Shown: positions 11,360 through 23,596, numbered from the stretch's first letter. The stretch is 64,000 bases of DNA from Spongilla lacustris (GCA_949361645.1 OX442426.1:6630602-6694601); one strand, 5' to 3'. Program-made: numbers and translations. Notes: generated by a model from the letters alone, not told the origin.

Positions 11360-11510
11360 GTACATTTCACTCGTTGAAACTCATGCAAGCTGAAGACTAT
11401 CTTTACATATTGCCATGACTTTTGGCTACTCATTTCTGCTCTTAGGGTTGTACCTATTTGGAATAGCTTGCCTGAGCATGTCATATCTGCCAACAACTGA
11501 TATTGTCACC
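11360..11510 (+). pseudogene. LINE 3' end remnant
   Basis: In one plus-strand frame the sequence reads RVVPIWNSLPEHVISAN, a motif typical of the last residues of LINE reverse-transcriptase polyproteins (pattern R.V.WNSLP..V). Stops surround it and no RT core is nearby. It is a short relic. Confidence 0.5.
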
Positions 11511-11519
11511 ATCTAGTCT

Positions 11520-13015
11520 CTTCTGAAATGTGTTGATCTATCTCCCCTTTTGTAAACTGCATCCATTAAATATATTTGATACCATTACTTGTGTCTTCAG
11601 TGCATCGTCTGTACATTTATTCATACAGTTTTATGCCATACTCCATATAGGGATAATCATTGCAATTGCAAACTACGGTCTGAATAGGCTTGCCGGTATC
11701 ATTGCATCAGTGCAAAAGCAGTTTGCTTTTGTTCCTCCCAAACATGACATTAGTTGTTTTTTTTTCAACTGCTTGGATTATTTAGACATCAAAGACCGGC
11801 ATTACCCCTGTACAGCCATCCATAGTGGGTGGAGGTGCATGCTTTTGTTTGATCTTTAACACTTATGTTCCATTTATTGACCTAAAGTTTCCAGCCATGA
11901 AAAAAAAGTAATGCAATGCATAAATGGTATTTTACAATACAAACTTAAGACGCAATGAGACAGTAAACTGAAGAACTAGCCAATCTGAGCTACACATGTA
12001 TTACCAAGTCATGGAAGTTCTTTATGCTCTACATATTACTTACCAGGAGTTAAGGAAGGAGGGAGGGAGGATTATTATGCTATCACGGACATTGTGGCAC
12101 TCTCGGCCAAAAATAATAATTAAAAATGAAATTTGGTGATGTACACGTACACATGTAGAGTAAAAAGTATATGCTAGCAAGGAATTAAAGAAATATATAC
12201 TGGTATTACAGACCTACACCTACATCAATAATTATCACTTATATGTAATTTGGCATGCATGTACATGTTTGCATTTCTATAAGGGAGGAGAGGGTTAGTT
12301 GAGCTAACTTTTATGATTGTCTCTGAGGTTAACGAGAGGCTGATAAAAAGGGGCATTGCAACTGAGTACATGTCACAGGAATGTTATAGAGTATGATTAT
12401 TAAAAATCAACAAGAGTGCACAACTAACCCAGTCAAGTGGGTCAGTTGTGCCGGGCCGGGTACATGTACATGTGTCAGTTGAGTCAAAGTGGTGCGCATA
12501 TGCCAGCATAAGTTGACCTAAGTGAAAGGTCTTGCTGTCTCTTGTCCAATTGTTGGACATTGTCAAATTATTGATCAAAACAAATTCATACACTAATGCA
12601 TGATGAAACTGATCTGCAATTGTTTAACATGATTTACAAGGTCATTCTCCATTTCACAAATAACAACAGAATGCCTCTGCGATTGCTGCATAGCCAAGCC
12701 TAGCTTGATCAGTATTTGAACTGATCGATAAATCATTTTAAAATGTCATATATGATTGCAGTTAATTAAACAGCTTAGACAGCTAATCATACCCCTATGC
12801 AAATGGCTCAGCTAGCCCGTACCCCTATATGTGAATGGCTCAACTAACCCCACTACTTACTTGTCCAATAAAGAGTGTTGTATAAAATTGAAGCGAAGTG
12901 TATAATATTTATTTATATTTATTTTATTGTTATTATTATGTGCACATGTGTTACACAACGGTAAGCAATGGCATATGAATATGCACTAATATACTGCCCA
13001 GTAGCATTTTTAAAA
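11520..13015. other. Intergenic DNA without a recognised gene
   Basis: AT-rich, with short simple-sequence patches and a few long A or T runs. Open frames here have no visible family motifs. Confidence 0.4.
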
Positions 13016-13019
13016 AAGA

Positions 13020-13315
13020 GACAAGTTCACATTGCGTATTCTAGACCTAAATATTTGTTCAGAGGATGTGACCACACTATCTGGTAATAAATTCCAAACA
13101 TGAATAACTCTAGATCTGCCGGACAGAGAAAATGTTTGAGCGAAAATTATGGCGTGGTGTTGACACAGGACTCATTGTAGCATGTGGTGAAAAATTGATG
13201 TGAAAGAAGGGCCCTGATGCATCAACATTTACAAGGTTTTAAACAATCTTAATTAAAACACATAAGGAGGTCGAAATATACTCTACGATACTCCAATGAA
13301 TAAAAACCTAGATTA
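13020..13315 (-). pseudogene. LINE reverse-transcriptase C-terminal remnant
   Basis: On the minus strand, frames broken by stops spell LGFYSLEYRRVYFDLL followed downstream by FSLSGRSRVIHVWNLLPDSV. The SLEYRR..DL block and the R.VIHVWN.LPDSVV block, in this order and spacing, are conserved at the C terminus of CR1/L2-like LINE proteins. A tract of A/T-rich repeats follows at about 12890-12950, as expected for a LINE 3' tail. Confidence 0.6.
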
Positions 13316-14330
13316 ATGAGACAATTAGCATAGCTTGTAGTAGGCAGCTTCACTTGATTAAATTCATTACATAAATCAGTATAGCTACATGTGTATATAA
13401 TGTACATACTTTTACTTCAAATACCCTAGACTGAAATTGGAATATTGTCATTGTGTAGATTTTGACAGCACAAACTGTAAAAAACTGAATATTGATCATT
13501 ACAATTCTTACTTTTTTATTCCACATTCTTAGAATGAATACTTTTAACCCTTTGAATGCCAAGGGCATATTTATATACATATGTGTATATGCACTATAAC
13601 GTCAGAAGTAGCTGCAGGAGCAGATGGCCTTCCTAGAGCTTTTAAGGGGGAGTTTGATGCATGGCTGCCTGTTCCTGAGGCCCGACTCATGGATGCTAAT
13701 TCCCCTATTAGCCCTCTAGCGTGATGGAAATGCACGATGGGCAATATCCCATAATCGCAAAGCTTGTAACGTACTTCCCTCTACCATCAACAAACGTGCA
13801 CAAGAATTCCAATGATTTCTCTAATGTATCACATACAAATAACAGGAATTTGTAGTGCGCATCAGTAGTAATTATCTGGAAACTCTCTGCTGCACTTTAA
13901 TTAAGTGGGTTACACATTCCTACTCTAGGAGTACTACTGATGCACTTAGAAGCATCAGTAGTACTTAATAAAAGAGGGAATTTGTTACATACATGTATCT
14001 CTTATACAGGGTTTATGATCAATACATTACTCAAAAGCATAATCATATGACACATATAGTACAATGTCATGAGCATGGAACTTACATGTAACTACCCCAG
14101 TGGCTCAACTAGCCTACTCTTCTACTACAAGAAAGAAAACATTCATTTGATGATACTGACATATGTAAAAAAAATGACATTGCTGGCTGCTGAGCTGGGC
14201 ATACTTAAAAGGTGTACAAGTAGGAGTGTAAATCACCAATGATGTGTGCAGTAAAATACTATACGTATACATCTGAGAACTGCTATAAATATACATGTAA
14301 GCATCTCACATTATATGGTCTGACATGCTC

Positions 14331-14572
14331 CTGGTGTACCACTGATGTTGGAACAGAGTTCGAGGCAACCCTAGCACGTGTAGAGGTGAGCATACTGAGC
14401 CTGAATGGAGACTTTCTTGTTTACATGCAATTGAATTGTACATGCAACTTTCTATTTCAATTGCATGTAAAAATGTATCACCAGGAAAGTCTCCATTCAG
14501 GCTCAGTATGCTCACCTCTACACGTGCTAGGGTTGCCTTGAACTCTGTTCTAATATCAGCAGTACACCAGGT
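14331..14572. repeat. Foldback hairpin with about 100-bp arms
   Basis: Bases 14331-14434 and 14456-14572 are inverted copies with few mismatches, separated by about 20 bases. The central stretch from GGCAACCCTAGCACGTG through GAATGGAGACTTTC is identical in both arms. Transcription in either direction would give one long hairpin RNA. No flanking target duplication is obvious. It could be a foldback MITE or a small-RNA hairpin precursor. Confidence 0.75.
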
Positions 14573-14825
14573 GGTCCCCTATCGCAGCAGGCTGTGTGGA
14601 GAAGGAATACTTCTTTCATAAATGAATAGGCCAAGATGAAGGAACCCTAACTAAACCATTGTATTGCTTATTAACTCAAGTCTGATTAATGTTTACGACA
14701 TTGAGTTATATATATATAATTATATAATAATATTATTATAATTATAATTTTATACATCACGAGCTCACGTGTGTTTCAATCCATTGAATTGGTGGACATT
14801 CAGACCTACGCCCCGAAATTTTGAA

Positions 14826-15034
14826 ATGGCAATTATCTCACCTAGCAACGGTTGTAATGATTTGTACCCGTTGGAATTCGCTGTACAGTTACTGAATGGA
14901 ACACGTGGTGACCTTTTAGACGAAGTATTGTTGAAGATGAAACTGTGCTCTACTGAACAAGGTGTGTTTGGGCATCAAGAAATGTTACGCTCTGGAGAAG
15001 TGTCGTTCAAAAGCGGCCTACTTACGCGGAGGTA
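14826..15034 (+). CDS. Possible lone exon, unrecognised
   Basis: A plus-strand frame beginning MAIISPSNGCNDLYPLEFAV runs about 69 codons to SGLLTRR, where CGGAG meets a GTAGGT donor-like site. The composition looks protein-like, but I recognise no family. I could not join it in phase with later plus-strand segments at 15700 or 16083. It is a weak candidate. Confidence 0.2.
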
Positions 15035-15977
15035 GGTTTTCAAAACTGGTTAGTCCCCAACGTGCGCACTTCCAGTTGAGAAACGACTTTTACAAAGGTA
15101 TTGTACATAGATCGAGCTTTCTTTTTATGGTATTTATTTTCTGAGACGCGATTTGCATGCTTCAAAAAGTAACGTGCAAACATTGTCAAGTGTGTGCTGC
15201 GCGCATGTATGGAGGGAGTGTAGGCCTACATGTACGTGAATACCGGCCCGGTATAAATCCACTATGCTATGAAGCAGCAACGTGTTTTGGCCGGCGTACG
15301 TTTTGCTCTCTTTGTGGGTGGTGGCTGAGCACGGATTGAGTCACGAGCAATACTTATCAAGCGCTCTTTGACGATACACCGTACTGTAGATTGTGTTCAG
15401 TGCGTTGAAATGCTAATTGAACTGTAGTTGGTGTTCAGTGCGTTGAATCGCCGGTGAATTGATTCAGCACCTTGTTCACCCAGCATGCCAAATCATAAGT
15501 TGTATCTTCTCACCCACTCAACTGTGTGCTCCTCTAATAGGTGCATTTTGGGTGAGATGTTTTCATTGACCATGGGGAAATTGGTTCTAAAGTAGTTCAG
15601 AATGGAAACAATAGCAAAAAATAATCACATAGTTAATACCCATCCACAGCTATGACGTCATGTTGCTATATCCTAACTCTCTCCACATTTCTCATCTGTC
15701 AGTTACAAAACATTGGTCATGGATGGAGTGGCCCCTTCAAATGTGTCTGCAACCTGCTGAGCATCCATGAGGAGAACAAGATACTGCTGGGCCACATTTT
15801 GTATACACCAATCATCATTCAGTATGTGCCTCACTTGTTGAAGGTGACAACTCAAAGTTCACCGGCTTTGATGCTTAACTTCAGCCTTGACCTTTTGTAA
15901 TGCTTACAAGAGTTATTGGCTGGAATGATGGTGAGTAGTAAGTAGTTCATGTAATTATTATTGCTGTACAAATTTAC

Positions 15978-15983
15978 TTACTC

Positions 15984-16018
<35 letters not shown>

Positions 16019-16475
16019 ACCCCCAGTTGGAATCTGCAAAACATTTGGGCTCTGGGCTTTCATTCTTTGAATTTTGAATTACAGATGGTACGTTTACCTC
16101 AGTACCACATGGAGGAGATGGTGTTGCAAACATGTGAGAGGTACGCTCCTCTGTTTTACATGAGTTGCATTGAAGCAATACATCACTTAGGAGGGACAAG
16201 AAGACATCAGGAGCTGCATTTATGCTGGCAGCAGTTAAAGGTGAGTTGTCATGGCAACAGGAACATGTTGTTTGCCGACAATGTCATTCTGCACAGACAA
16301 GACTTTGGCACGGTAGCTCTACTGGTCTGTGCAGAATACAAAGGCAGAGTGGACACTTTAGATAGTTGATGGCAGAAACTGATTGTGTAGCAGCTGGCTG
16401 GACACTGGTTGAAATCAAAACTGGTGCAATGTACCCAATATGTGTAAATAATGACTGTAGTGAAGCACTTGACAT
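15978..16475 (-). pseudogene. Decayed RING-type zinc-finger protein fragment
   Basis: One minus-strand frame, broken by a single TGA, reads CPLCLCILHRPVELPCQSLV and CAE, the stop, then HCRQTTCSCCHDNS, then LLSDVLLQCNSCKTEERTSH. The first part is a RING finger (C-x2-C, then a C-rich end in CSCC). The second is a further Cys/His finger. This order resembles the N-terminal zinc region of RAG1-like and related RING proteins, but that likeness is by eye only. The frame then runs into a poly-C tract at about 15984-16018. The stop replaces the expected Cys after CAE, so this copy is probably dead. Confidence 0.5.
15984..16019 (+). repeat. Long poly-C tract
   Basis: An almost unbroken run of more than 30 C, giving poly-G on the minus strand. 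One of about ten such tracts in the window; the others are near 2660, 4424, 20657, 34162, 34982, 37037, 51884, 52268 and 53526. Confidence 0.9.
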
Positions 16476-16479
16476 TTGG

Positions 16480-17480
16480 CAGTTTGTTTTGTCACTTTTT
16501 TTTCTTCGTACTACCTTTCACCAGCACCTCAAAATGCTGGCAAACCTAAATGTGATCATGCAATTATAATTTGCTCCTCACTCACTTCACACTTGTCTAT
16601 AGTATGGGCTTTCCACTTGCAGGGCATGACCAAACTTTTAAATGGTATTAGCTTTTTCTGCCTCAAAGCATTTAACACCCTCCCCTTAGCTTACACGGTT
16701 TGCAGAACGATTATGGGTGGATCTCGATATGATCATTGATACCAAAAGCTAGTTTATTCTCCTTTTTGTAAAATATGGAGTTGTATATGCTTCTTTTTGA
16801 CATATTTGCCACCACCAACCTCCCACCGCACACCCTGCAATGTTTTGTAAGCTAACTGTTATGGAATTCCATCGCAAAGCATATATAAAAACCAAGTTGT
16901 TGATAATTATTCATAGATTTCAGCCGCGATTTTATATGCCCTAGATATCGCGTCTCGAGATATGACCCAGCTTAAATTGTTTTACAATGCCCGTAGATTC
17001 TGTATTTTATCGTCACAACTCACCTGGAAGTTCGAGAGCCTCACAAATAGCCCACCAAAAGATGCACTCGTAACGAATTAAGGGGCACGTGATTACTAGA
17101 AACGTTGCGCCGTATGTTGAAATGCTGTAAACATGTGAGCAGTTGATTTGGGTTTGTGCTTAGACTAATACTATGCTTGGAATTATCAATAGAGAGGCGT
17201 AGTGAAACTGGGTTGTAGCGGAAACAGGCCTTGAACATGTTAGCCCGTTAATGAGCTACCAAAATCATTTTTACGTAAATGTGCAATTGGACATCTAAAT
17301 ATCCGTAAATGTCCACTCTGAAACACCCGTGAGCTAGCCATTAATGCTGCTTCTAAATTATAATAACCTACATGTAAACAACTGAATTCATTTCAAATAG
17401 GTACTTTGCAAGCATGCATAGATACACAAATTCAGATCATCGCATTGCAATAAAATGCCTAACGCATAAGAGTGGAACTG
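16480..17480. other. Spacer downstream of the TRIM gene
   Basis: No gene that I can support. The TRIM-NHL gene ends at 17483 on the minus strand, so its 3' UTR must lie in this stretch; I could not place a polyadenylation signal with confidence. Confidence 0.35.
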
Positions 17481-17482
17481 TC

Positions 17483-19183
17483 TCATTGAAACACTTGTAT
17501 CCTTTTATTATTGGAGTCTGCTACATACAGAAGTCCATCACTGCTGACAGCTATTCCAAGCGGCTCATTCAACACCCCAGGTGCTGAGCCCTGGGCACCT
17601 CCCATAACCTTCAGCACATCACCATCAGTGGTGAACACTGTGACGCAGTGCTTCTTGTGGTCTGTCACATACACGTGATCCTTGTGGTCAATACATATGC
17701 TGCTTAGGTGCTTGAATTCACCTCTACCATCTCCTGCACAGCCAAACTTTCGTATAAATTTACCATCTGGAGTGAACACCTGGATACGATGGTTACCAGT
17801 GTCAACAACGTAGACATTCTGAGCTCTATCAAAAGCAACGTCCCTAGGGAAGACCAACTGACCATCATCAGGACCACAGTGGCCAAACGTGTGCATAAAG
17901 GATAAATTTGCATCTAGGACTTGAATTCGATGGTTCTTCCTATCACACACGTACACTGTTCCAGAGTCGTTGACGCGAATACCAACTGGGCTATTGAACT
18001 GAAGATTTTCATTACCAGCCGATCCCACAACTTTCAGTAAGGAGCCGCTTTCAGTGAACTTCTGTATCCTGTTCATGCCTCCATCAACCACCAGTATGTT
18101 CCCTTCACCATCTACAGTGACCCCAGTGGGGTAGTAGCACAGTCCTTCTGGACCCCAAATGCTAAATGCCCTCATTGCATCCATGAATGACATCACCACT
18201 CCACCAGTGGAATCAAACACCAGCAGTCCTTTCCATCCCATATTGTCAACCACTACTATGTTCCCATTCTTTGCACAGGCCACACCCCACGGTCGCTCCA
18301 CACCTCCAAATTCACAGACAAAATCGCCTTGAAATGTAAAAGGTTGTTGGATATTTACCTTATATGGACTTTGCATTATATCTTTGCCAAATACCTGCAC
18401 GTGTAGGAGATGGTCACCTGCATCCAAAGGGCTGTAGGTAAAAAAGACCTTGTTTTCATCTTTCTTAACAATCCTGGCAGCAAAGGTAGCATCTCCTGAG
18501 CATGGCTTCAGAAAGGCCTTGACAGCATCTTGTATTGGGTCCATACAAGGCTGGTTGTCAACAGTCATCAGGACACTAGTGAATTCGGCAACCTGACCAA
18601 CTGTTGCTATGGTAACACCACTGCCACCTGCCATGCAGTTCACTGGGGATACTGAGCTGACAATAACAGAACCCATGTTCCTAAGGATAGGTTGTAAATT
18701 CTCATCGTAATAAAATTGCAAGTTTGCCTGCTCACAAGGTGCTATTTGGAGAGCCTTGTATTCTTCCGATCGTTTGTTCCAGTACGCTGAAGTGACCTTT
18801 TGGAAATTTGAAAGTTCTCCAGTTTGTTTCTTCTCTACAGTTTGGTCCAGAAACATGGCATAGTTAGACACATCATCGTGGGCATATTTTAATCTCTTCT
18901 TTTGCCCATCAATTGATGCCAATTTTTTGGCAGTAAGCTCCCCCACCTGCTTCAAAAGCAATTCTTGACGGCACTGCAAAATGCCTTCCAAGTTCTTAAA
19001 AACGGCTTTGATATCATCTTTGGTAGACTTATCTTGCTTAGAAATATGGTCACTCACTTCATCAATGGCCTTTAGGGCTACTTCAAATTCAACCTTTTTG
19101 CTCTTGACAGTGTACATGTAGTGGCTGTTGAACACCAATTGTGTTCCAACTTGCTGCTCAGATACCTGGCTACAAACATGTTT
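17483..19183 (-). CDS. TRIM-NHL protein, exon 2 (coiled coil, filamin, NHL repeats)
   Basis: Second coding exon of a RING E3 ligase of the TRIM2/3/71 layout. After an acceptor (CACTCTAG at 19184-19191) the frame reads KHVCSQVSEQQVGTQ and completes the B-box begun in exon 1. A coiled-coil region (about 190 residues rich in E, K, L) follows, then a filamin/Ig-like domain ending SPYKVNI, then six NHL repeats to the stop, with blocks such as YPTGVTVDGEGNILVVDGG and NHRIQVFTPDGKFIRKFG. NHL propellers of this family bind RNA or protein partners and the RING end carries ubiquitin-ligase activity. Joined in phase to 20987-21412, the gene encodes 708 residues, a normal length. The TTG-initiated frame from 19138 is an artefact of missing exon 1. 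Confidence 0.88.
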   Translation of the reverse strand, partial: KHVCSQVSEQQVGTQLVFNSHYMYTVKSKKVEFEVALKAIDEVSDHISKQDKSTKDDIKAVFKNLEGILQCRQELLLKQVGELTAKKLASIDGQKKRLKYAHDDVSNYAMFLDQTVEKKQTGELSNFQKVTSAYWNKRSEEYKALQIAPCEQANLQFYYDENLQPILRNMGSVIVSSVSPVNCMAGGSGVTIATVGQVAEFTSVLMTVDNQPCMDPIQDAVKAFLKPCSGDATFAARIVKKDENKVFFTYSPLDAGDHLLHVQVFGKDIMQSPYKVNIQQPFTFQGDFVCEFGGVERPWGVACAKNGNIVVVDNMGWKGLLVFDSTGGVVMSFMDAMRAFSIWGPEGLCYYPTGVTVDGEGNILVVDGGMNRIQKFTESGSLLKVVGSAGNENLQFNSPVGIRVNDSGTVYVCDRKNHRIQVLDANLSFMHTFGHCGPDDGQLVFPRDVAFDRAQNVYVVDTGNHRIQVFTPDGKFIRKFGCAGDGRGEFKHLSSICIDHKDHVYVTDHKKHCVTVFTTDGDVLKVMGGAQGSAPGVLNEPLGIAVSSDGLLYVADSNNKRIQVFQ

Positions 19184-20986
19184 CTAGAGTGAGTAATATG
19201 TGGAATTAGCCGGAGGAGGGGTTGACCACATACATGTACATGTACATTGTATAAAATTGGACTGTTGTGTGAACAACTTAATATACAACGACACTAACTT
19301 ATTGACACAAAATCAGCATCCTACAATCGGAATTGTGATACTTGTCACAAAATAAATCTTGTAATAGCATAATATTATAACCACAACTTGTCACAACACA
19401 TGTACATGTACCTCTTGGAGTATCGATCTAATCTAAGAATCAGATCTTTAGCATATCTCTAGGCACTGTGGCAACAAATCAAAACAACATTTGGTATAGA
19501 CATATCTCTGTGACATTTGGCCTAGCCAAACTTTTAACCCCCAAAACACTGTTTTTTTTTTGAAATAAAAAAGCCAAAAAGTGTATGCCTACACTGCTAC
19601 AAGAGCAATGCATAGGGAGGGATGCACGTGTTTACAGTGTATTTTACTTGCACAACTCTTGTTTTAACTACTGAGATTTTGACTGATTGTAAATGTATAT
19701 AATCAAACCTGTGATGTTGCAATGTTATGGTTGAATGCAGCAACAACGAAAACAGTTTTATTGTTTTCAATGTACATATAAAAACGAAGTGGAAAACCAT
19801 GTTTGAGCATCATAAAAGGCTCAAAGGGGATGCTCCATGCTGTATACAAAAAGGATGCAGGGATTTCTATTCCTTAACTGCACTTCCTTTATGGTCCATG
19901 TGCTCTTTACTAACTGACTAACAACCGCCTCACGGCCTCAGTAGTTGGGGCTTGGCTCAATCTATGGAATTTTATTTCGCTGCAAATGGTATCATTTTAT
20001 TAAGTCATAATATTGTAACGTCACGATTTAATTGAAAATGGCATCCTATGTATGCTTCTGTTTGCAATGAGAGTTTTGATGGTAAAATTAGCAGTTACAT
20101 TGTAACAATTACTCCATATAGTGAACAATATGCACCACACAATTAGGCATTGCCAAAAATATTTGACTTGGTTATATACCAAGACCACAGAGCAGAGAGT
20201 ATAATGCAGGCCTGTAAAAATCTGATTTGTGGACTTACATGTAGGGACACTTTAACAAAGGCCAAGTCAAGAGGCATGATAGTTGCACAATGTTAAAACA
20301 TGTGTTGCTAGATTCTCAATCTATAGTTTTAAACATTTAAAACATATCAAAAAAAAATATTATCACAATTTCCTCTATAATCGGAATGTCTACTGATTGC
20401 CCTGAATGCCATCTGGGGGTACAATTAACGACACCCACATGTTAAATTTTTTTGCCAATCTGCTGTTTAATACAATAGTACTGGCACGTAGTGCAAGGAT
20501 TGGGCCAAGATAGGGCTTAAAATCCTTTCGATATGCCTAAAACAAGTTGTGTTAGTGCAGCCATCCATTGCACTTCAGGCATGAGTACAGCCTTGGCCTG
20601 AACCTAAAAGGCTTAAGGTCACAGTACCTTTACATCACTTAAATGACCCAAAAGCACCCCCCCCCCCCCCCTGAGACGAAAATATGATTAATAATTTTCA
20701 AATTATTATTATTATTATAAGTATTGTATATTATTAAAAGGCAGTGATCAACACAAATAATTCAATACCAAGTATTGTACAATAACGACTTTTAATAACT
20801 AATAATAATAAGTCTGCATTGTAAATGAGTGGAATGTGGAGTGGAAGAGGGGAACCAAAAAGATATTCGCAATCAATTTTCACCATACATGGAATTATTG
20901 GGTGACCATTATACCCATATATGGCGATGATTGTAGTGAATATAGCCTCCCCCTTTCCTACGCCTCTGTGAACGAGGAACTCATAC
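19184..20986 (-). other. Intron of the TRIM-NHL gene
   Basis: Bounded on the minus strand by GTATGAGT and CACTCTAG. AT-rich with a short poly-C run near 20657 and the composite palindrome TACATGTACATGTACAT near 19232. No exon or repeat family inside could be supported. Confidence 0.7.
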
Positions 20987-21412
20987 CTTATGAGAAGTTT
21001 TTTCTTCTTTTCGTAAGCACTCGGAGCAAAGTGGACCACAGGTGTCACAGAATCCGCTCACCTGAACACTCTGGCAGACGTTGCAGACACACGATTGGGA
21101 AACCTGCCGCTGGGCCTTGGTGTGTTTATCGAGCGTCTTTCTCAACTCTAATAGCCTTTTGATGCGGAAGTCAGACGGAAATCCCTCGGAAGTAGCGCAA
21201 TCAGGAGTTCGTGCTTCTTTGCGGCACACGGGACATGCGACATATTTGGGGTCTCTGCTCCGAGCAATCAAAACGTCCAGGCAAACTCTACAGTAGACGT
21301 GGAGGCACGGCAAAGCCCTCGGGTCCTTGTACTCTTCGAGGCATACCCCGCACGTGAGATCTTCAGTTAACTGTTCGTGAAGTGGTGAGTCTACTAGTAG
21401 CTGCTCAGCCAT
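20987..21412 (-). CDS. TRIM-NHL protein, exon 1 (RING finger and B-box start)
   Basis: First coding exon, from ATG at 21412. The RING finger runs from TCGVCLEEYKDPRALPCLHV through CRVCLDVL to CPVCRKEA, with the C3HC4 residues present. The B-box follows (CNVCQSVQVSGFCDTCG, LCSECLRKEEKTSHK). The exon ends at AAG before GTATGAGT (20986 downward), phase 0. Joining to exon 2 gives TSHK-KHVCS, which supplies the final B-box histidine and confirms the splice. The 1.8 kb intron contains no other supported coding sequence. Confidence 0.85.
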
Positions 21413-21419
21413 ATTTTAT

Positions 21420-22855
21420 AAAAAATAATAATTTACACGGTACCACGTGATCATGATCAAAGTAAGTTTATAATTATAATTATTTTTATTACTAGTATTA
21501 TTTTCCCCGAAGGCCATTTATAAAATAGGCACGGATCACAAATATATGCGATTTGTCAGTCCTCAGTTTCTCATTTGAGTGACTCATAGATTTAATTGAC
21601 AAACACACTTTGTGGGCATAATCCACCCATTTTCGGCGGGTACCATGAGACCATGCAGGCCGAATGTGGACATAACTTCTGTAGAAACTGCTACTGATAT
21701 ACACATGCATGATTGTGTTAAATGTGGCACTTCCTATTCTGTATACTTATTGTTTGCAAAATCTAACCATACATGTACATATGCAATTATGTGTATGTAT
21801 GTATAAATGTACATGTACATTTCTTCAGTGTCAGGCACATGTTTACATCCATTGCTGGACACGTGGCAGACCCCATGATGTTGTTTTGAACTAATGACTG
21901 CCACTGACAGGTTGTGGACCACACTGTAGGAGCCTTTCCTTTCATGTAACTCAAAATTAAAGGTTTAACAAGGACTGAAATCTTTCTGTAAAATCGTTTC
22001 AGCATTCATCCGGTTGCACTATCATTCATCTCTTGTTCTCTTGGTTTACACACTCATGTAACCCGCCTAAGTTACATCTGTATTGAATAACATCCTGTGC
22101 CCATGTATGGTGTGATCCACGAGAGAATGATAAACTGTACTAGCCCGTGCACCTTATGCATCCTACATCAGATTCTGTGCACAGCACTAACATTTTTGTT
22201 GAGAAGCTTATACATCTTGAAAGTGGGGGTGGATGACAAAGATGTAATAGCCCTGGCATGCATATTGTTCTGTTTGGTATGTGTTCAAGTGGTTTTTTTT
22301 CCTGGCAACCCTTGTAATTGTTTCAATTCTCACTTAAATCATATATAATTATTTTGTTAGAGAATATAAACAGGGTTGTTAAAACATATTGTTCTAGTGC
22401 TTCTGCATAAATCATGACAAACATCTTTCATTTTTAAACACCATGTACATGTAGGCCTAGGTACTAATGGGCATGAACATAACACTATGACCTTCTTACA
22501 TGTATCAGTTAGTGCATGTAAATGCAATCAAATAGTTATTGAAATCAGTGCCGGCAAAAGATTTTCCCAAGCAATTATTAAACAGCTATACATGTGGCTT
22601 GAGATGCATACCATATTTCATTGTAGCATCCAATTAGTGAAGCCTCTTCTACTCATTACAAATACCACATACAGGGAAGGACCATTGCAGCTGTTTTTTT
22701 TTTGCACATTCACCTGCAGACACATTATAAAGCAAAACACAGCATTCATCATTTTCAATGTCCAGGGGTATTTTCAATCCAGTTCGGCTGCAATACAACT
22801 GTACTTACATGTAGCAAGAGCCCAGTTAATTTTAGCCATCACACATGTACATTAT
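21420..22855. other. Intergenic DNA between TRIM and ATG16L1-like genes
   Basis: The TRIM gene reads leftward from 21412 and the ATG16L1-like gene ends at 22859, so this stretch should hold the TRIM promoter and the ATG16L1 3' UTR. Several TACATGTA palindromes are present. I see no gene. Confidence 0.4.
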
Positions 22856-22858
22856 ATT

Positions 22859-23596
22859 CTAAGCTGATGTCCATAAAATGATCTTCTTGTTCCTGTCACC
22901 TGAGGCAAACATCTGACCTGATGGATGCCAATCACAGACCACCACTGAACTACCCCTAGTGGGCATCAAAAAGACGTAGAAAACATGAAGTGAGAAGCCT
23001 AGAAAGGCTCACGTGTGTTCCTTGGTGCTTTTCATCCTGCCAGAGGCCACCTCCCACACACAGACATTCCCATCAGATGAACCAGCTGCAACATATTGCC
23101 CATCTGGACTGAAACAGGGGAGGTGAGGGAGGAAGTAGGAAGTACATACATGTAGTGTCTACACAGATTAAGCTCTAACCTGAAACATGCTCGAGCTCCA
23201 AGTTTGAGTCCACTAGTACTGCATGCAAGGCATAATATGATGTATTAGATGATATAATTACATTTTGTGATGTGATTTAATTGTATACAGTTGTACACAT
23301 GCCATTACTAAAGAAGGTATGGATAGTCAGTCACACATTCAAATGTGAAGTACATACCTAAAAGTTTTTGATACAACATTTTGTCGTAGGTCAATCAAGT
23401 TGAGAGTGCTGTCTTCCTGCGAGCAACATAGGAGGAGCTGATGGTCTATCAAAATGGAAGTGGATACAGTAATAATATGTCTGTCTGTGATAAGGTAATT
23501 TAAATGGATCTTATAATACTTGTGCATGTACCTGACAAGTAGTGGTCCAGGGAGGTTATTTTCCCTGGTAATGCTATTTCACTGGCTGGAGAATCA
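22859..23596 (-). CDS. ATG16L1: ATG16L1-like autophagy protein, last five exons (5' end lost in gap)
   Basis: Five minus-strand exons fit in phase: 23596-23532 (partial), 23445-23358, 23218-23180, 23108-23013 and 22955-22859. All internal ends have AG/GT signals. The joined protein reads LPGKITSLDHYLSDHQLLLC, then IDLRQNVVSKTFSTSGLK, then FSPDGQYVAAGSSDGNVCVW, then VVVCDWHPSGQMFASGD, and ends KKIILWTSA. This matches the closing WD40 blades of animal ATG16L1 (motifs GKIT.LD, IDLR, FSPDG.YVAAGS). ATG16L1 forms the complex that directs LC3 lipidation on autophagosomes; its WD40 propeller recruits cargo and membranes. The upstream exons lie beyond the run of N. Another ATG16-type WD40 protein is possible but less likely. 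Confidence 0.8.

Noticed and set aside
15700..16375. Plus-strand exons with plausible splice sites (LQNIGHGWSGPFKCV... and MVRLPQYHMEEMVL...)
   Set aside because: The second segment is antisense to a convincing RING/zinc-finger frame, the first cannot be joined in phase to the upstream candidate exon, and no family is recognised.
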